From: Mastigias papua
Taxonomy: Eukaryota > Cnidaria > Scyphozoa > Rhizostomeae > Mastigiidae
Direction: 5' to 3'
DNA: 64,000 nucleotides
Assembly: GCA_964019165.1 (NCBI GenBank)
Contig: OZ025272.1
Coordinates: 1,953,128 to 2,017,127 of the forward strand
The notes under the pieces: generated by a model
Database searches by the model: none
Seen by the model: only the letters and a program-made list of their open reading frames with translations
Told to the model about the DNA's origin: nothing
Program-made: the position numbers and the translations under genes
In this document: in pieces, positions 11,201 through 23,412 of the stretch
Position numbering within the stretch: position 1 is the first letter of the stretch
Layout of the letters: the number at the start of each line of letters is the position of its first letter

Positions 11201-12350
11201 ACTGCATTAATTATCATAGATTATAACTCAGTTTAGAACGCGAATATAAATTATAATATTTTATCATACATTAGCATATGTAGTAGCCAGTCTGTAGTGC
11301 ATTAACATAAATTGTAACAAGGAATGGTACATAGCTTGTCGTTTTGAATGTTTGTTTACATTTGTCTTAATAGAAATACATCTACGCTGGCTGTGCAACT
11401 GGAAACATTGTTCGTAAGTACCTATATAGCTTTGGGAACATTTCCTTACCTGAGCATCTAGCAATATTTTCATCCTTTTGATAACTGAAAGTTACGGTAG
11501 CTTGGCAAATTTAGCGTTTTATATCCTACCAATAGCGTTTGTGAATGTTTATTTCGTTCCTTGATTAGCACAAACGCACACAAGCTATTTCCCACATACA
11601 CTGTTTTTCATACTAATACACGTCATAAGAACTCTGAGGCTCGATTTGCCAAAAAGATAAGAGCACTGCTAGAGCATGCTCAGTCTAGGGTGTGAATCTC
11701 CGCAAGCACTGGACTATCCACATTTTTTCGCAAATAAATTCTGATGAGGTTGTTAATAAACATCAACGTTCGTTGGTCTGTTTCCAACAAATTGCCCTGC
11801 CGAATGTCTTAGAATCTCCTTGCTGCATGTAGTTTCTCAGAAAGTTGTAAAATATCACTGTTGAAGTAAGAACCATTTTAAGAACATTTTGAGTGTAAAG
11901 TTATCAAAAAAAATCAATAACATCACACCTCTGCAAACATTTTCTGGTTCCTATAGAAAAAGAGCGTATCCTCTTCTCTCTCCTTGGAAGCCATTTTTCA
12001 TATTTTGCAGCACCTGAACGGAATTTCAGTCGCACCTAAGCACCAAAATTGTTTCTGATAGGCTACTATGAGACACTGACGCTTTTCATCTGACACTATT
12101 CAGTGTACAGAGCATTCGGATTTTGACTTTGCTAGCACCCCAAACAGATGAAGTAACTGTTATGTGGGTTGGAGTTCGCTTGTTCAATAATATTGGATTG
12201 ATACTGAACTGAATTCTGCTCACTGAACGAGGTTTCGTTATCACCCTATACACTACTTCTGATGCCATTCATGTCATACTGAGTTCTGTCTTTTCATTTC
12301 CAGTTTATGATGTTGTCACTGGTAAAATTGCTGCAAAATTGAAAGGCCAT
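5187..12350 (+). CDS. DCAF11: DCAF11/WDR23-like WD40 protein, partial gene (4 exons found)
   Basis: Four exons join in frame: 5187-5276, 6374-6437, 7836-7948, then (after one unlocated short exon) 12304-12350. The peptides follow the order of the DCAF11 family: the WD repeat ending LISNSKDQTIKLWDMRKF, the linker with TNWDYRWE, then DPSVMTYRGHSVLQTLIR and ARFSPAHNTGQ, then YDVVTGKIAAKLKGH. DCAF11 is known as a WD40 substrate receptor of CUL4-DDB1 ubiquitin ligases, involved in turnover of SKN-1/NRF2-type factors. The long N-terminal part and earlier WD repeats must lie to the left of the window or in exons I could not recognise. The exon for the FIY(S/T)GC segment and the final repeat (VRDVSWHP and SSWDG region) were searched for by eye without success. 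The gene could be complete with diverged exons, or broken. Family assignment is confident; completeness is not. Confidence 0.85.
5571..5945 (+). repeat. Interspersed repeat family B, copy 1
   Basis: Shares blocks with 11,670-11,990 and 44,262-44,815: ATGCTCAGCCTGAGATGAGA, CTGATGAAGTTGTTCATAAA, TGGTTTCTCAGTTTGTTGCA and AATTTTAAGAGCATTTGAGT. No open frame and no terminal repeats seen. Confidence 0.55.
6374..6437 (+). CDS. DCAF11: DCAF11 exon B: linker with NWDYRW
   Basis: The acceptor follows TTTTAG and the donor is GTAAGA. Translation is ECKRTVAQTNWDYRWECAPRR plus one base. The NWDYRW signature lies between two WD repeats in DCAF11 proteins. The exon ends in phase 1 and joins exactly to the CT that opens the next exon, making a Ser codon. 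Confidence 0.9.
6480..6836 (+). mobile_element. MITE family copy 2, 16-bp terminal inverted repeats
   Basis: A 357-bp element. The left end TTTATTAGGAACCTAA (6481-6496) is the exact inverse of the right end TTAGGTTCCTAATAAA (6819-6834). The inner part is shared with copies at 2511, 8205 and, weakly, 38458. There is no coding capacity, so it is a non-autonomous DNA element. I cannot identify a convincing target-site duplication. It lies in the DCAF11 intron between exons B and C. Confidence 0.7.
7045..7222. repeat. Inverted repeat with about 21-bp core arms
   Basis: TTTAATTTCAAAATCCGTTG (7079 on) is matched inversely by ATCAACGGGTTTTGAAATTA (7165 on) with one mismatch. Flanking A/T-rich sequence extends the symmetry outward (AAAGAAAAACGC and GCTTTTTCTTA). 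Possibly a tiny foldback element. Confidence 0.45.
7643..7685 (-). ncRNA. Hammerhead ribozyme motif (type I)
   Basis: On the minus strand, reading 7685 to 7643: stem I 5' arm CATACT; core CTGACGA; stem II GTG-CCG-CAC (three perfect pairs, 3-nt loop); GAAA; stem III of 2-3 pairs (AAG with TTT) and a short loop; cleavage base C at 7649; stem I 3' arm AGTATG, perfectly complementary. All conserved core bases (CUGANGA, GAAA, U16.1-H17) are in place. Type-I hammerheads with weak stem III are known from Penelope-like retroelements and metazoan retrozymes. It lies in a DCAF11 intron, antisense to that gene. Confidence 0.75.
7643..7775. mobile_element. Hammerhead-carrying short retroelement, locus 2, head-to-head
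   Basis: The hammerhead and its upstream block are on the minus strand (7643-7722) and are joined to a plus-strand body block (about 7724-7775, GCTTTTTCGTGCTTTAGTGA and GCAACAGACT). Compared with locus 1 the two halves are inverted relative to each other. This kind of inverted junction is known for Penelope-like element insertions. It ends about 60 bp before DCAF11 exon C. Confidence 0.55.
7836..7948 (+). CDS. DCAF11: DCAF11 exon C: MTYRGH repeat
   Basis: The acceptor is TTTCAG and the donor GTAAAT. Translation starts RRLTQINGDPSVMTYRGHS and ends RARFSPAHNTGQ. Both halves match the DCAF11 family, where this piece follows the NWDYRW linker. It begins only about 60 bp after a hammerhead-containing repeat, so that element sits just inside the preceding intron. 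Confidence 0.92.
8205..8579 (+). mobile_element. MITE family copy 3
   Basis: Left end CTTTATAACGAGGCTA, right end AAGTTTCTAATAAA. The inner blocks TTACTGCAAACAATCGAGAA and AAGTAAGGAATTATTAAGGA match copy 2 (CTGCAAACAATCAAGAA, AGTAAGGAACTATTAAGGA). Confidence 0.6.
9111..9207. repeat. GC-rich inverted repeat CCCGGGATCC / GGATCCCGGG
   Basis: Perfect 10-bp arms at 9111-9120 and 9198-9207 around 77 bp. They stand out in AT-rich surroundings and may be part of a degraded mobile element. Confidence 0.4.
10860..11270 (+). repeat. Degenerate AT-rich tandem repeat
   Basis: Variants of CATACATTA, TATCATAAATTA and GTACATT recur over about 400 bp with no constant period, like an old minisatellite. Confidence 0.4.
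11670..11990 (+). repeat. Interspersed repeat family B, copy 2
   Basis: GCATGCTCAGTCTAGGG, TTCTGATGAGGTTGTTAATA, TAGTTTCTCAGAAAGTTGTA and CATTTTAAGAACATTTTGAG parallel copy 1 in the same order. Confidence 0.55.
12304..12350 (+). CDS. DCAF11: DCAF11 exon D: YDVVTGK segment
   Basis: The acceptor is TTTCCAG. Two leading bases complete a codon from an unlocated upstream exon, then YDVVTGKIAAKLKGH is read. This matches the segment that follows the FIYSGC stretch in DCAF11. The donor GTATCC is weak at +5, so the right border is less certain than the left. The preceding intron would be over 4 kb minus one missing exon of about 40 nt. Confidence 0.75.
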
Positions 12351-12483
12351 GTATCCTTTTCACGTGACAATCTGGTTGGCTGCAAAATTTCAATCAATGT
12401 TCACTGTGATCTATATATGCCTTGGCTGCTGCGTATTTATTTTCTTAGGAGAAGTTAAATGAATGTATCAGGTACTATTCTGA

Positions 12484-12580
12484 AATAGGTGAGTGGCCGA
12501 GTGGTTAAGGCGCTTGACTGCTGTGCGGAACTTCTATGGTTCGAGGCGACCCCTTGAACTAAAATAGGAATTCTTGCTCA
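12484..12580 (+). repeat. SINE head derived from tRNA-Leu/Ser
   Basis: GTGGCCGAGTGGTTAAGGCG is a textbook A box of class II tRNAs, followed by TTGACTGC and a degenerate B box (TGGTTCGAGGCGACC). The arms do not fold into a full tRNA, so a SINE or tRNA pseudogene is more likely than a functional gene. It lies 130 bp after DCAF11 exon D. Confidence 0.55.
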
Positions 12581-14800
12581 CTGTCCACTCAGCAGCAAAC
12601 AGGCACCTGGTGGCAACACTAGAGAGTTCAAGGTGGCGAAGAAAGGAACTGGCCACCCTACTTCATTACTCTGACGGTTCAGGATAAGTGTCCTCTCTAA
12701 CAGGCACTCGAAAACGTACGGAATCGTATATGGGACTAAGTTAGAAGATTAAATGATTCAATTTTAGAAAGCAATAATTGTTATAATGAGTTTATGGATG
12801 TTATGATTCTGGAAAGATGATTTCCAATTTGGTTAACCTTTTCTTAGTGCACATATCATCATTTTGATCTTAGATTTTAATTTGTTACCCCCGCTCTAAA
12901 GAGTTTTTTACCATGGGTTTGCAATTCTTACTAGAGATTTTTTGCATTCATATTTTTACATATGGGTACATACAGAGAGTGGTGTGCGAAAAGACATTTG
13001 GATGGGGGATTTACCGAGAGTATGAAAGAGAGTTCAAAATGACGGTGCTTAGCAAGTCTGGAATTCGCCTTGCTAAAAGTCCCTTGTTTTCTGGAAAATG
13101 GGTTAAATTAAATGCTATGGATTTGTCCAGAAAATATTCCACCACGTTTAAATACTATTTCTGACTCTTAGATAGTCCCCCGTCTTTAGTAATACGAGAG
13201 AATTCGGTAGTATTAGATAAGCATTCATAAATGCATCCGAAAAAACTGGGAGGTGCTAAGGTAGGAAGTTTGGGGACGGGGTGATAGCCCGTACTTGTCA
13301 CATCGCACAAAGTTCAAAACAAAGACATATGTTATAGAAACAGTCTCATTTTTAGGATTTAGATTATAGAATACTCTGGCAAATGAATGGAAAAACTCTC
13401 AAAAATATAATTGAATTCGGAAGAAAGATAAAGCAATGGGATGGGGGAACATGCAATTCCAGGCTTTGTAAAACTTTTGTAGCTAATGTTAGTTTTATTG
13501 ATTAATTCTTCTTTTCATTTTATATTATCTCATATGGAAGAAAAAAATTGTATATAATTTATTTTATATCACTACCTATAGTTTTTATTGTAATTTAGCA
13601 GACTTAAGTTAGCTTTTAGCTATATGCAATCATAGATCCTTCTTTGCCTATTGTAAATAGATTTATAGTTTTAATAATAACATTTCATAGAACAATCGGT
13701 AGTCCTTTGGCTCGTCGGTACAAATTGGCATAACGGTGATTCTTTTTGCTGCACCTCTGTCCTACTCAAGAGTCCTTCATTACGCCACTGACACATTGCT
13801 ATTGTTGCAAATGCGCCTTGACAATCTTTAGAAACAATGTGTTCGAGATATTTCATGGCACCCATACGAACAAAATATAATGAGTTCATCGGTACGTATC
13901 TATATTCATTTTGGTATAATTTTTGTTCATAATGGTTAAATGTTTTAAGCCGTTGTAATTCCATAGTAGCATATTTTATACTAAGAAATTGCAAGTCCTC
14001 ACGCGTTTCTGTCAAAAACAATATAAACTATTTTATGGGTGGCCACCACTAGCCCAGCAGCTAACCACTGGAATACGCAACTTTTGTGGTCTTACAGCGC
14101 AAATTTCGCGTCGATTATTGTATTGCTTAAGCCAGCACTATGTTCGGTGATAGTACTGAAAGTCAGGTGAAGTTCTACCAAATTAAACCCGTTTGGACAA
14201 CAATGCTTGATCGAACAAACCCGTCTTAAAATACTTCGTAGATCGCGTCTTTTGATGTGCTTGGAAAATTGGTTGCAAAGCAGGTCTGAATATTGAAGAT
14301 TTCAGGATTTCTCATCAAGCCCATCAGAGGTGTACAGCAGCATATCTGCCATTGGCCCCAAAGGCGAAATGACAGCTATTGTTTCTATATGAAAAATGTT
14401 TTAAGGCATACACAATTTTTTGTGAGGATTTTTCTTTTTCCCAATATTCTTAAATTGATCGATTTTCTGCCTAGTTGAAAAATCATTCTTGAGCAGCTAC
14501 AGGTTCTTTGTCATTAATGCAAAACAAGAATAGAACAGAGCAATAAGCATGGTATCTGCAGTATAGAACTTAATGTACTGGCACTTTTTCCTCTCTGTCT
14601 ATCTCGTCAACTCCAATGTAGTCCTGAGTATGGCTATGTAATTCTGTATTTGGCCAGAGTTCTCATTAAGTGCGAAATTTTCTTATGGACCACCCATTCT
14701 GGTGTATATATATAGAATTCAAGTTTGGTTTCAAATACTTGATGAATCTTGAGCCATTGATCATTCTGAACTTGTCTTTAAAGTTCACCGTTTTTGTTGT

Positions 14801-14908
14801 AGTCCAAGGAAATGACGTTGTAAATCCAAGGAAATGACGTTGTAAATCCAAGGAAATGACGTTGTAAATCAAGGAAATGAAGTTGTAAACTAAGGAAATG
14901 ACATGATA
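14801..14908 (+). repeat. 22-bp minisatellite, about 5 copies
   Basis: The unit AAGGAAATGACGTTGTAAAT, plus CC or less, is repeated five times. The last two copies are altered (GAAGTTGTAAACT and GACATG). Confidence 0.9.
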
Positions 14909-17559
14909 TATTTTCTCCTTCGTAGTGGGATCTGTCTGTTGGTCGATGGCAATATTCGAGAGATAGCGAAGAGACAGAGTTTGGCATCGGAAAACCGAAA
15001 AAGAGACGAACTGGGAAAGTGGGGCGATGGTCTGTCTCATAGATGCTATTTAGACATTGGGTATGATTGATTGCATATTTCTGGCTTGATAAGCATCATC
15101 TCTCGTATAGATATCATAGTAATATCAAGCCACTTAATTGAAGCCAGTAACATCATCTGTGAGGTTGTTGGGTGCTTAAGTATTTCTCTCGAGATATACT
15201 GCATTACAACCAGACTGTGAGCTCACACTACAGATATTGATTTTGTTGTTAGTGCAGAGTTGTGTGGCCCATGAATTGATTAAAACTGCCCATGGCATCT
15301 TTTAGGATGGTCACTATTAAGCCATTTACCCAATGGACCCTCTTCTTGGTCCAGTAAATGCAAACTTTAAGATTTTTGGCCTACTAGTTTGGGCCATTCT
15401 GAAAAATTTATAATATTCCCTCTTTGTGTAAGTAGTGGCCACAGGCCAGTCTATTGGTGGCTCAAAAGCAAAGGGCTGTTGGATGGCTTCTCGTTGGGCA
15501 TGCAGACCAAACTTGGCTGCAAATGGAATGGGCCCATCATATGGGCTTCGCAAACTTCCTTAAAAAGATGAGTTGAAGCAGCCCTTTGTTTGTCCGCCCA
15601 TTGTCCGAAATTGTATAAAGTTCTTTACCATTTCTCATAAGGTCATAGGCCATTTTGTTGAAGTGCTGCTGAGACCGCTTATTTTATGGTGGTCAATATA
15701 GGTAATTTCGGTTCAATATTTCTCGGTACCATTCATGAATGGTCACTTTCCACTGGAGATATACCTGATGTACTTTATAATATTTGTGGACGACTCCTGA
15801 GAGCCTCATTCACCCCCGGTACGCTTAAATGCTCCCTTCTTGAAGTTGGATAGTGACCAGCAGAAGAGGCTCGTTCATACCGTCACTGTGTAGTTTGCAT
15901 AGGGTGGCGGTGGCAATTGAAGAGGTGGGTGATACGTCCTCTGTAATAGAATCGATGTAGAAACAATACCACTTGTTCGTTGCGCCCTCCTCATCGGGAG
16001 ATTGTTCTTTATGTAACGTCTAGAATCTGAAAGAAAGCCATCTTGAAAAAATACCTTTGACAGAGTTTCTACTTAGGGTTAGAGTTAAGATAGGACTTAC
16101 CTAAGATATTCACAAGAACAAATCCTCTTTTACCTTCAGAATTTAGGGAGCAATCGAAGTGCGAGAACGTTGTATTGTATATTATATTAATGTCAAAACC
16201 TCAGGACACAGGGTACTTCTGTGGTTATATAAATATGCAGCAGCGCGACGTACTGTATATTCTGGCATGGACAGACACATTAAATTGCTTTTTGTAATGT
16301 CATGTAGAGCAAGTTTTGAGTGATAAATCTAACAGTTTACTAAAGCTGCCTTGTTTTTTTTATGCGTTACTTGTTTGTCATGACTCCAATGGCCTCTACA
16401 GAAAATCACGTATGTTTTTATTCAAGAAACATAGCATCTTAGTTTAAGCCTTGGTATTTCTTAAGTTCTGGTTCGTTCCAGCCTCGTTGTTTCTTACAAG
16501 CTCAAACCTGTTGGTATGTACAAAAACCTGGTACTAACAGTGCTGTAGTATCTGCATACTTCCCTTCAAGTCTGTGTAAACATTTACATATTGAACTAAT
16601 GATTTCTGAATCGATGTTGTCGTATCGAGCCTGCAAGTTTTTCCCAATTGCATCTTGATTGGTTCTCACGAACTTCGTATTTCTTGTATGAAAAATAATG
16701 TATACATTAGGGCTTAGCTCGCTCATCAGCCAATCCCCAGCATTCTACTCCCTTATTTTTACCTTAGTACTCTTGCGGTAATTGCTTGTGGCACTTTATT
16801 AATTTGCTGTCGTTTTGTCTTACCGAGGAAATGCACTTTGTCATTAGGCTATATCCCACGTCACCGGGTCAGTTGAACGTATGCATGAAGCCGTACACTT
16901 TTACACGAAATATGTTATTGGTGTAACCATCAAACGTTATCTACTTAAGCCCCAAAGCTAAAGATAAAGCTCCTTAACGGCGTTTTGTTTCAGAAAATTT
17001 TGTAATTGCTAGTATAGTTATGTTCGATAGATAAACTAAATTTTAGTGGTGTATTTAGATTTGCTACGAAGAAAGAGCAAAGTGGATGTCTTTGTAAAGT
17101 ATTTAGTCCTATAAAATATCTGGCATTAACCAAGTTATTTGTGGAAAGTATGGGACAATGATTTTCAGCGTAAAATTGACAGACTGGAATGATGATTCAT
17201 AGCTGAGAAATGTAGACAGATTCTAGAGCTGTAGCATTTATTGATGATGTTTTTTAATAGCTTTGAATCTGCACGCGTCTTGATGAGGCGAATTGCTTGT
17301 TTCATCATGCGTCTCGTTCTTGAAAAGTTATCAGATTGTACGCCTTGACATTAAATGGTGGAAAAAAAATTGCGTGCCTCCATATAAGGTTTCACCATGA
17401 GGCGCGCGATCGGTCACACGCCTGCTAGAGTCCTTACGAAGAGGCCGGCTTTTTGCAAATCTCGATCAGTAAGCTGAGTTCTATGACAGTCGGAGATAAA
17501 GAATAGCCAGCCTTTAGGATGAAGTGAACAAAGACAATAGAACTCCTTTACTAGCTTAA

Positions 17560-17646
17560 TTGTTTGCTTGGTTGTTTGCTTGGTTGTTTGCTTGTTTGCT
17601 TGGTTATTTGCTTGGTTGTTTGCTTGTTTGGTTGTTTGTTTGCTTA
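17560..17646 (+). repeat. (TTGTTTGCTTGG)n simple repeat
   Basis: Runs of TTGTTTGCTTGG and TTTGCTTG without interruption over about 85 bp. Confidence 0.85.
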
Positions 17647-18894
17647 CTTCAAATACTAATATAAATAGCTGCCTTCATTGTCAGAAGTGACAAACCTCTG
17701 GAGCATCAATTCCTAAACACATTCGTACTTTTGCTCTTCATAGCTGCATTCTCTCTTCTGTGTTCAATCAGTGTTTAATCTTTCCTTCAATTGCTTTTCA
17801 AGGCAGATGGACCTCTTGCTGCATAGTCTTTCTCAACCCGGTTAGTAATGAAAATTTGAGGAAGGACTGTTAAGTATTAGAAGTACCTTAGAAGCATATG
17901 TGTCGACTGTATTTATTGCCAAATCAATTTTGAAGTACATTCAATGGTAGAGAAACTGGAACCTTGATTCATTGAGAAACAAGAGCACTGAGCTTAAGCA
18001 AAATTATGTCGATTCTTATAAAACCGGAAATCATCTGATCTTCTTTAGGTGTAAAGCTTTGCTCCAAGGATTATCTTTCGCTTTGACTGATGATTGCCCA
18101 GTTTCATCATCTTACGATTCATTAGTCAGCTTTGTAACACTACTCTTGTTGTTGTTGTTCTTGATGTGTCAATTTATGAGGTAATCTCTGTGCAGATACC
18201 GGCAGTAATGTATCTTTTATCTTGAAAATAGTATCTAGATACTGAATACAGTAACTGGATCTTGTAATACGATACAATCCTTACCCATCTCAGTCTCTGT
18301 CTTCCTCAGGCTCATGTTGCCGTGGTCTATTCTATGGGGCATATGAATGTAGACATTTCTCTGTAAGGCACATGTGCCATTTGTACTTAATTGTTCTTCT
18401 CTTTGTATTTTTCACGAAGCTTTTGCTTAAATCAACTTAAAGCTGAACTTCTTTGCCGATCTTCCGTGGTATCCTACATAGCGAAATTGTCGGGCGTAAA
18501 AGACAGACGGTATACTGAAGTTAAATCGTGAGCTGGCACAACAACATTGTAGTTTGCAAAAATTTGTGCTTATGCTATGCCGGCCGTAATAGGGTACTGT
18601 AATACTGTTTCTCTGAAAGTGTTAAAACTGGGAATTGAGGGAGTCCAAGTAGTTGTTGCATATTATAAAGGAATGGAACATATTAGTGAAGGACATTCTG
18701 CGCACTTATTGAAATAATGTTAATGTTAATAGTGGTATTGTCAGAAGCGGAGATTATGGCAACCACTTGTTTCTCTCTGATACCTTCATTCGTCTTTACT
18801 TTATCTTGCCAATACTACCAAGAGTTTTCCGTCCATGCAATGGAAGGAAACACTTACAATCTTTGCAACCAAATAATTTTTGCCGAGGCTCACT

Positions 18895-18990
18895 GTTCTT
18901 AATTTATGATTACTTTAGACTCAAATGCTCTTGAAATTGCTCTTACTTTCAGAGTGAGTCTTTTGCAACTATTTCAGAAACCACATATAA
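18895..18990 (-). repeat. Interspersed repeat family B, inverted fragment
   Basis: The minus strand reads GGTTTCTGAAATAGTTGCAA then CACTCTGAAAGTAAGAGCAA and TTTCAAGAGCATTTGAGTCT, matching the right part of copy 1. Confidence 0.5.
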
Positions 18991-21900
18991 TAGGCAGCTT
19001 CTAGCGCATTCGGTCGGGCTAGTCATGAAAATGTTGGAAAGCATACAAGTCAGGGAAAAGTCAGGGAATTATTTTTTGGGTTAGAGTTTGTCATTATCAC
19101 ACTCTTGTCGTGTCTTTTATTGTTCGCCATTGCCCTGAAATGGTAGGATAGTCAACGTCCTTGCAGTAAAACGGTTGTGGGCACAAAAGCCATGGCTCTA
19201 AATGCGTCTACCCCGCTTAAGTCCTCCTAGTCTGTGGTGGTTTACACGTCCCCTTTGGTTGTAGAAAAGTCAAGGAAAGGTCGGGAAATTTGCTTTTCAT
19301 TTTCTGTTGCAACCATGTATAAAGTATATTCATATGCAAAAGTGACTATATATAAGACCATTGCATAGCTACCAGTACTTCCAGACTTTGCAGGGTGGGG
19401 GAATTTAGCTGAAGCCATGTGTTTATGAATTTTCTTCTATTTGCAACAATGGCTTCTTGCATTGGTCTCACATACCTAAATAAACTTGAAATGGCGCTAT
19501 TTTCACCATGATATATTAAGCTAATTTAAGAAAATTTTGAAACACTATCAATTGATGTTGGAAGCCGTCACTTGTAAGATATTCAAAACTTAAAGACTGC
19601 TCTCCTACGAAGGGAAGCAAAGAAATTTCGCAAAACGATACATCACACTTTCATAATGAGGTTATGTAAGAATCCTCGTTCTGAGATCGAACATGTCATT
19701 ATGCATCTCCAATATTTGACACCTTAATTTCAGTGTCCACAAAATCATGCTTGTTTTGTAACAATTGTCGTGTTTTGCCAAAGTGCGCTTCATCTGGCTT
19801 AATCAACAATTTTAATGTTGAATTCGTTGACACTTTGTAGTGATTACACTTTGTATCTGCACAATTTCGTGTCGTTAAGGGAGTGTCACTGTTGCTCTAA
19901 TCGTGCCTTTCTAAAATTCAAAGAAATGCATGACCTGTCACTTCAATTAGTAGTAACACGACTCCCTCGTTTGAAACCCAATGCCGAGACGGTTGAAAAG
20001 GTTCCAGGGTACTAATAATAGTTTATCAGAAACTCACCTTTGCAACATTGCATGTGTTACACATTAACTAAAATAATCATTTAAGATCTCAAAAGTAAAA
20101 TGAGCAATAAATCTTTACATGACATTTTGCAATTTAGATCTTATTTTGTAAATAAGATATAATGTATATAATAATGTATCTGATTTGGACAAGGGTGCCA
20201 TTGTGAATTATGGATGTTTCATATATTTTTCTGTTGTAATTCCTTTTCAAACGTTAGGTATATGCGCTTACTTCACTTAAACATGGAGCCCTGTTGTAAA
20301 GAATTTTTCTCTCAGGCTTCCTGCGTTAAATAGTATTCATAATAATTTTTATTTTCAACCTTTAAAACAGTGATTTGTTTCCTTGCATCCAAATACTACG
20401 TGACACTGCTAACTCTAAAGTACTCGAGATTATAGATTCGTAAGTACTAGAGTTCCTTTCCATCCATCCATACTTATTTAGAGAAATGGTTCTTTTTCTA
20501 CTTAAATATCAATTTGCTCATCACTTTAGCCTATATATAGTGAAAGAAATATTGTCTACCTACTCTGAAATGTTGTACCTATCCAGATAAGTTTACTTGT
20601 TTTTACCTAGGTTTCCATGACTCTGTGCAACTTAAGCTTCCAGCACTGCGTTTGCATGAAACTTAAGGAGCTTTTGCTATAGAGAAAAGCCCAAACTCTG
20701 CATTAAAGCACCTCATACACGATACTCAACGAATTATATCTGAACTTTCACCTTAGATTCAGGCTCATCTCCTTCTCTGCAGTAAGTGAGTTCTCAATTT
20801 ACAAGCTATCATGATGAGGTTTGAGGAATTTTATGCAACGTTCCTGCAGTTGATTCAAAGCAATGTCGGCCAAGAACAGCCGTCTTTGAAGTTCATAAAG
20901 TAGCTACATATAATGATCATCTTTATTAATTTATCGCTTTTATGCTTGCTAGTTCTCATCTCAGGGGGGTAGCCTTCAGGCCGTAGCTAATTTGCAAGGG
21001 ACCCTTCCCTGTAACTGGTCTACAATAAGTAAAAAGGCTTTAGATATACAGCAAATTTCGCTTGAAAGTATGTTTATAAATCATATCTTGAAACTAGTCT
21101 CTATAGTGGTGACGTAACATCTTCATTTGTCGAATCTAACCTGAGTTGCCATTTTATGCTAGGCTTTATTGTCTGTAGAACTTCTCACCATTTTATTTTA
21201 CTGGAGAGCTTTTGTTACTTTAGCATTTAGTAAAGTGCCCGAATTGTTCTAATAAAATCTCTTTCGGGCAGGATAGTATACAGGGCTGTGGAAAAGGGAG
21301 ACTCGGGGGCTCATCCCTTATGCTTTTATAAGATGAATGGACCCCCTTCTCTTTAACAGATTAGAATCCTATGGATGGAAGCTACGGCTGTTCTCTCCAT
21401 TAATAGTAATACGGATCACTGTTCCAACTTGGAAATACCTCCATGACTGTTTCATGTTTCCATCTGTAAATGGATAGGAGCAATCTTATGGAAAGTGCCA
21501 CAAAGTATGGAACAGACCGGGGTGGAGGGATATCCATGCTCATTATACAAGTTATACAGGTTAATGAAAGAAAGAAGAAAACTTTACTGGGCCCTGAAGT
21601 GCTTTCAAAATTAATCTCATAGCTCCTTGATTTTCTAATTAGGAATTTTATGAAAGCAAGGACGAATGTGTTGGAAGATACCAATTCAAAGTGACCCTGA
21701 CAGTAGTGGCTGGCGGGAGGTATTTCCCTGAAATCTTTTGAATTTTCTAAGTGAAAATTTATTGCCCCATCTTTAGAGTGTGAAATAATCTGTTAGACCG
21801 ACATATTCCTTTCAAAAATGTTGATGATCGTGTTAAAATTGCAACCTCCAAAAAGGACAAGAGTTTAAGTAACAATTGATATTATACTGAATTCATGATA

Positions 21901-23339
21901 GCCACTCAGCTGTAATTACTATGCCAGAGCATAAATATGTTCAAATTGCACGACTTTGGAATTGTGAAATTCAACACCGCCTTCTAGTCAATTGGCGAGG
22001 TTTTGGATTTCCTCCAGGTATCAAAAAACTCTGTGCCTTTAAACGAGTGAATCAAAATTCGAGTTTGAATGAAGCAGAGCAAAAAGGGGCATGTGATTAT
22101 AAAGAATAGATTAGCTGATTCGAGAAGTTTGCGAACCTGATGACGAGATTAATTGCGGTCACGACGATTGTTCAGATCAGAGGATAAAAATCACATGCCA
22201 TAGTTTTGTCATGCCACTTGACGTCCTCCAAGTTCGATAAACATGGCGGCGATAGTTTTTTAACTTCTAGGTGACCACTATCCATTTTCAAGAACAAGGA
22301 GAAAGAGATCAAATGTAGGGGTAACGATAGAGGGAGTGTTGGGGCTGTCACACTCCCACTTTGCCAGAAGCCATAGGTAATTTCTTGGTTTGTTGGTAAA
22401 AGGTGGTATAGATACCATTGCTTGCAGATAATCATGATACGTGGTACCTGTTGGTAAACTCTCTTTGCTATTATTCCCCACTCAAAAGTGCTCAGCACGC
22501 TATTGATTAAATGCAATAACTACGAACAATGGCGTATAATTTTCGGCATTTTTATGTGTCAGCATGATGGTTAATGTTCTTTCTGAAATTTAATCTTTAT
22601 GAAACAGGAGACATTATAGAAGCTTGAACAAGATTGCTTTCCTATTGGCAAAAACTCTCGATGCCTTTGTAACACATAGTGTGATCTGTGAGTTGAGGTT
22701 TGACAACGGTGTCAAGCAATGAATACAATTCCATTCAACAAAATACATGCTACACTTTACGATGTACTGCACTGCATTAGATCAACTTAGAGCAAGGACA
22801 AAGAGTGCAATGCGATTGATTAAGATGAAATTTGATGCGATATGATTCAATACATTGCAACAAAATTTTATGATAGCGAACTTTTCTTGCTTCCCATTAT
22901 GAGAAGCAATTTAAGATAAATAGTATTAAACAAGAACTTGAAAAAGAAGTATACTGTTTGTGTGAAATCAGCTTCCAAGAACTATGTCAAGGAAGAGTGA
23001 AAAATCCTGGACTCTCGCATACTCCCGCTTTACAGAAGACTCTTGTTTTAAATAAATGCTTTTTGCTTAAAAGATGTCGTGATCTGGAGATGTATTCTTC
23101 CCATGATTAATGTTTTTTAAATGCAGTGCAAACTGACCCCGAAAGTTATCGATAAATCCACAGCAAGAAAACAAAATGGCTTTTCTGACGTAGAGCTCGA
23201 ATATCGTTGTAGCTGGCTATTTTAACAGTATTAGAAATCTGCCTTGAGCACTGTTCGTATTGAACAATCGGTTTTCATCCACTGCTAAAGTTGAGGCATT
23301 TGCGTCTAGAGGCAACCTAACTATCTAAAATTCGAAGAA

Positions 23340-23412
23340 ACGAAGAAACGCAATACAACACAACGCACACGCAGAGGCACACGTAGAGGCACACGCACAC
23401 GCACACACCTCT
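23340..23412 (+). repeat. CA/CACACG-rich microsatellite
   Basis: GCACACGCAGAGGCACACGT followed by AGAGGCACACGCACACGCAC, an imperfect CA-based repeat. Confidence 0.7.

Noticed and set aside
11748..11760. CTGATGA/CTGATGAG strings in repeat family B (also near 5650 and 44351)
   Set aside because: No GAAA at the right distance and no paired stems, so not ribozymes.
12484..12560. Functional tRNA-Leu or tRNA-Ser gene
   Set aside because: Excellent A box but a degenerate B box and no closing stem; judged a SINE or pseudogene.
13671..14021. 116-codon open frame on the minus strand
   Set aside because: Length is within chance expectation for this much AT-rich sequence, and no motif or splice support is visible.
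15326..15553. 75-codon minus-strand frame with protein-like composition (PIDWPVATTYTKREYY)
   Set aside because: Not recognised as any family; no flanking exons found. Kept as unexplained rather than annotated.
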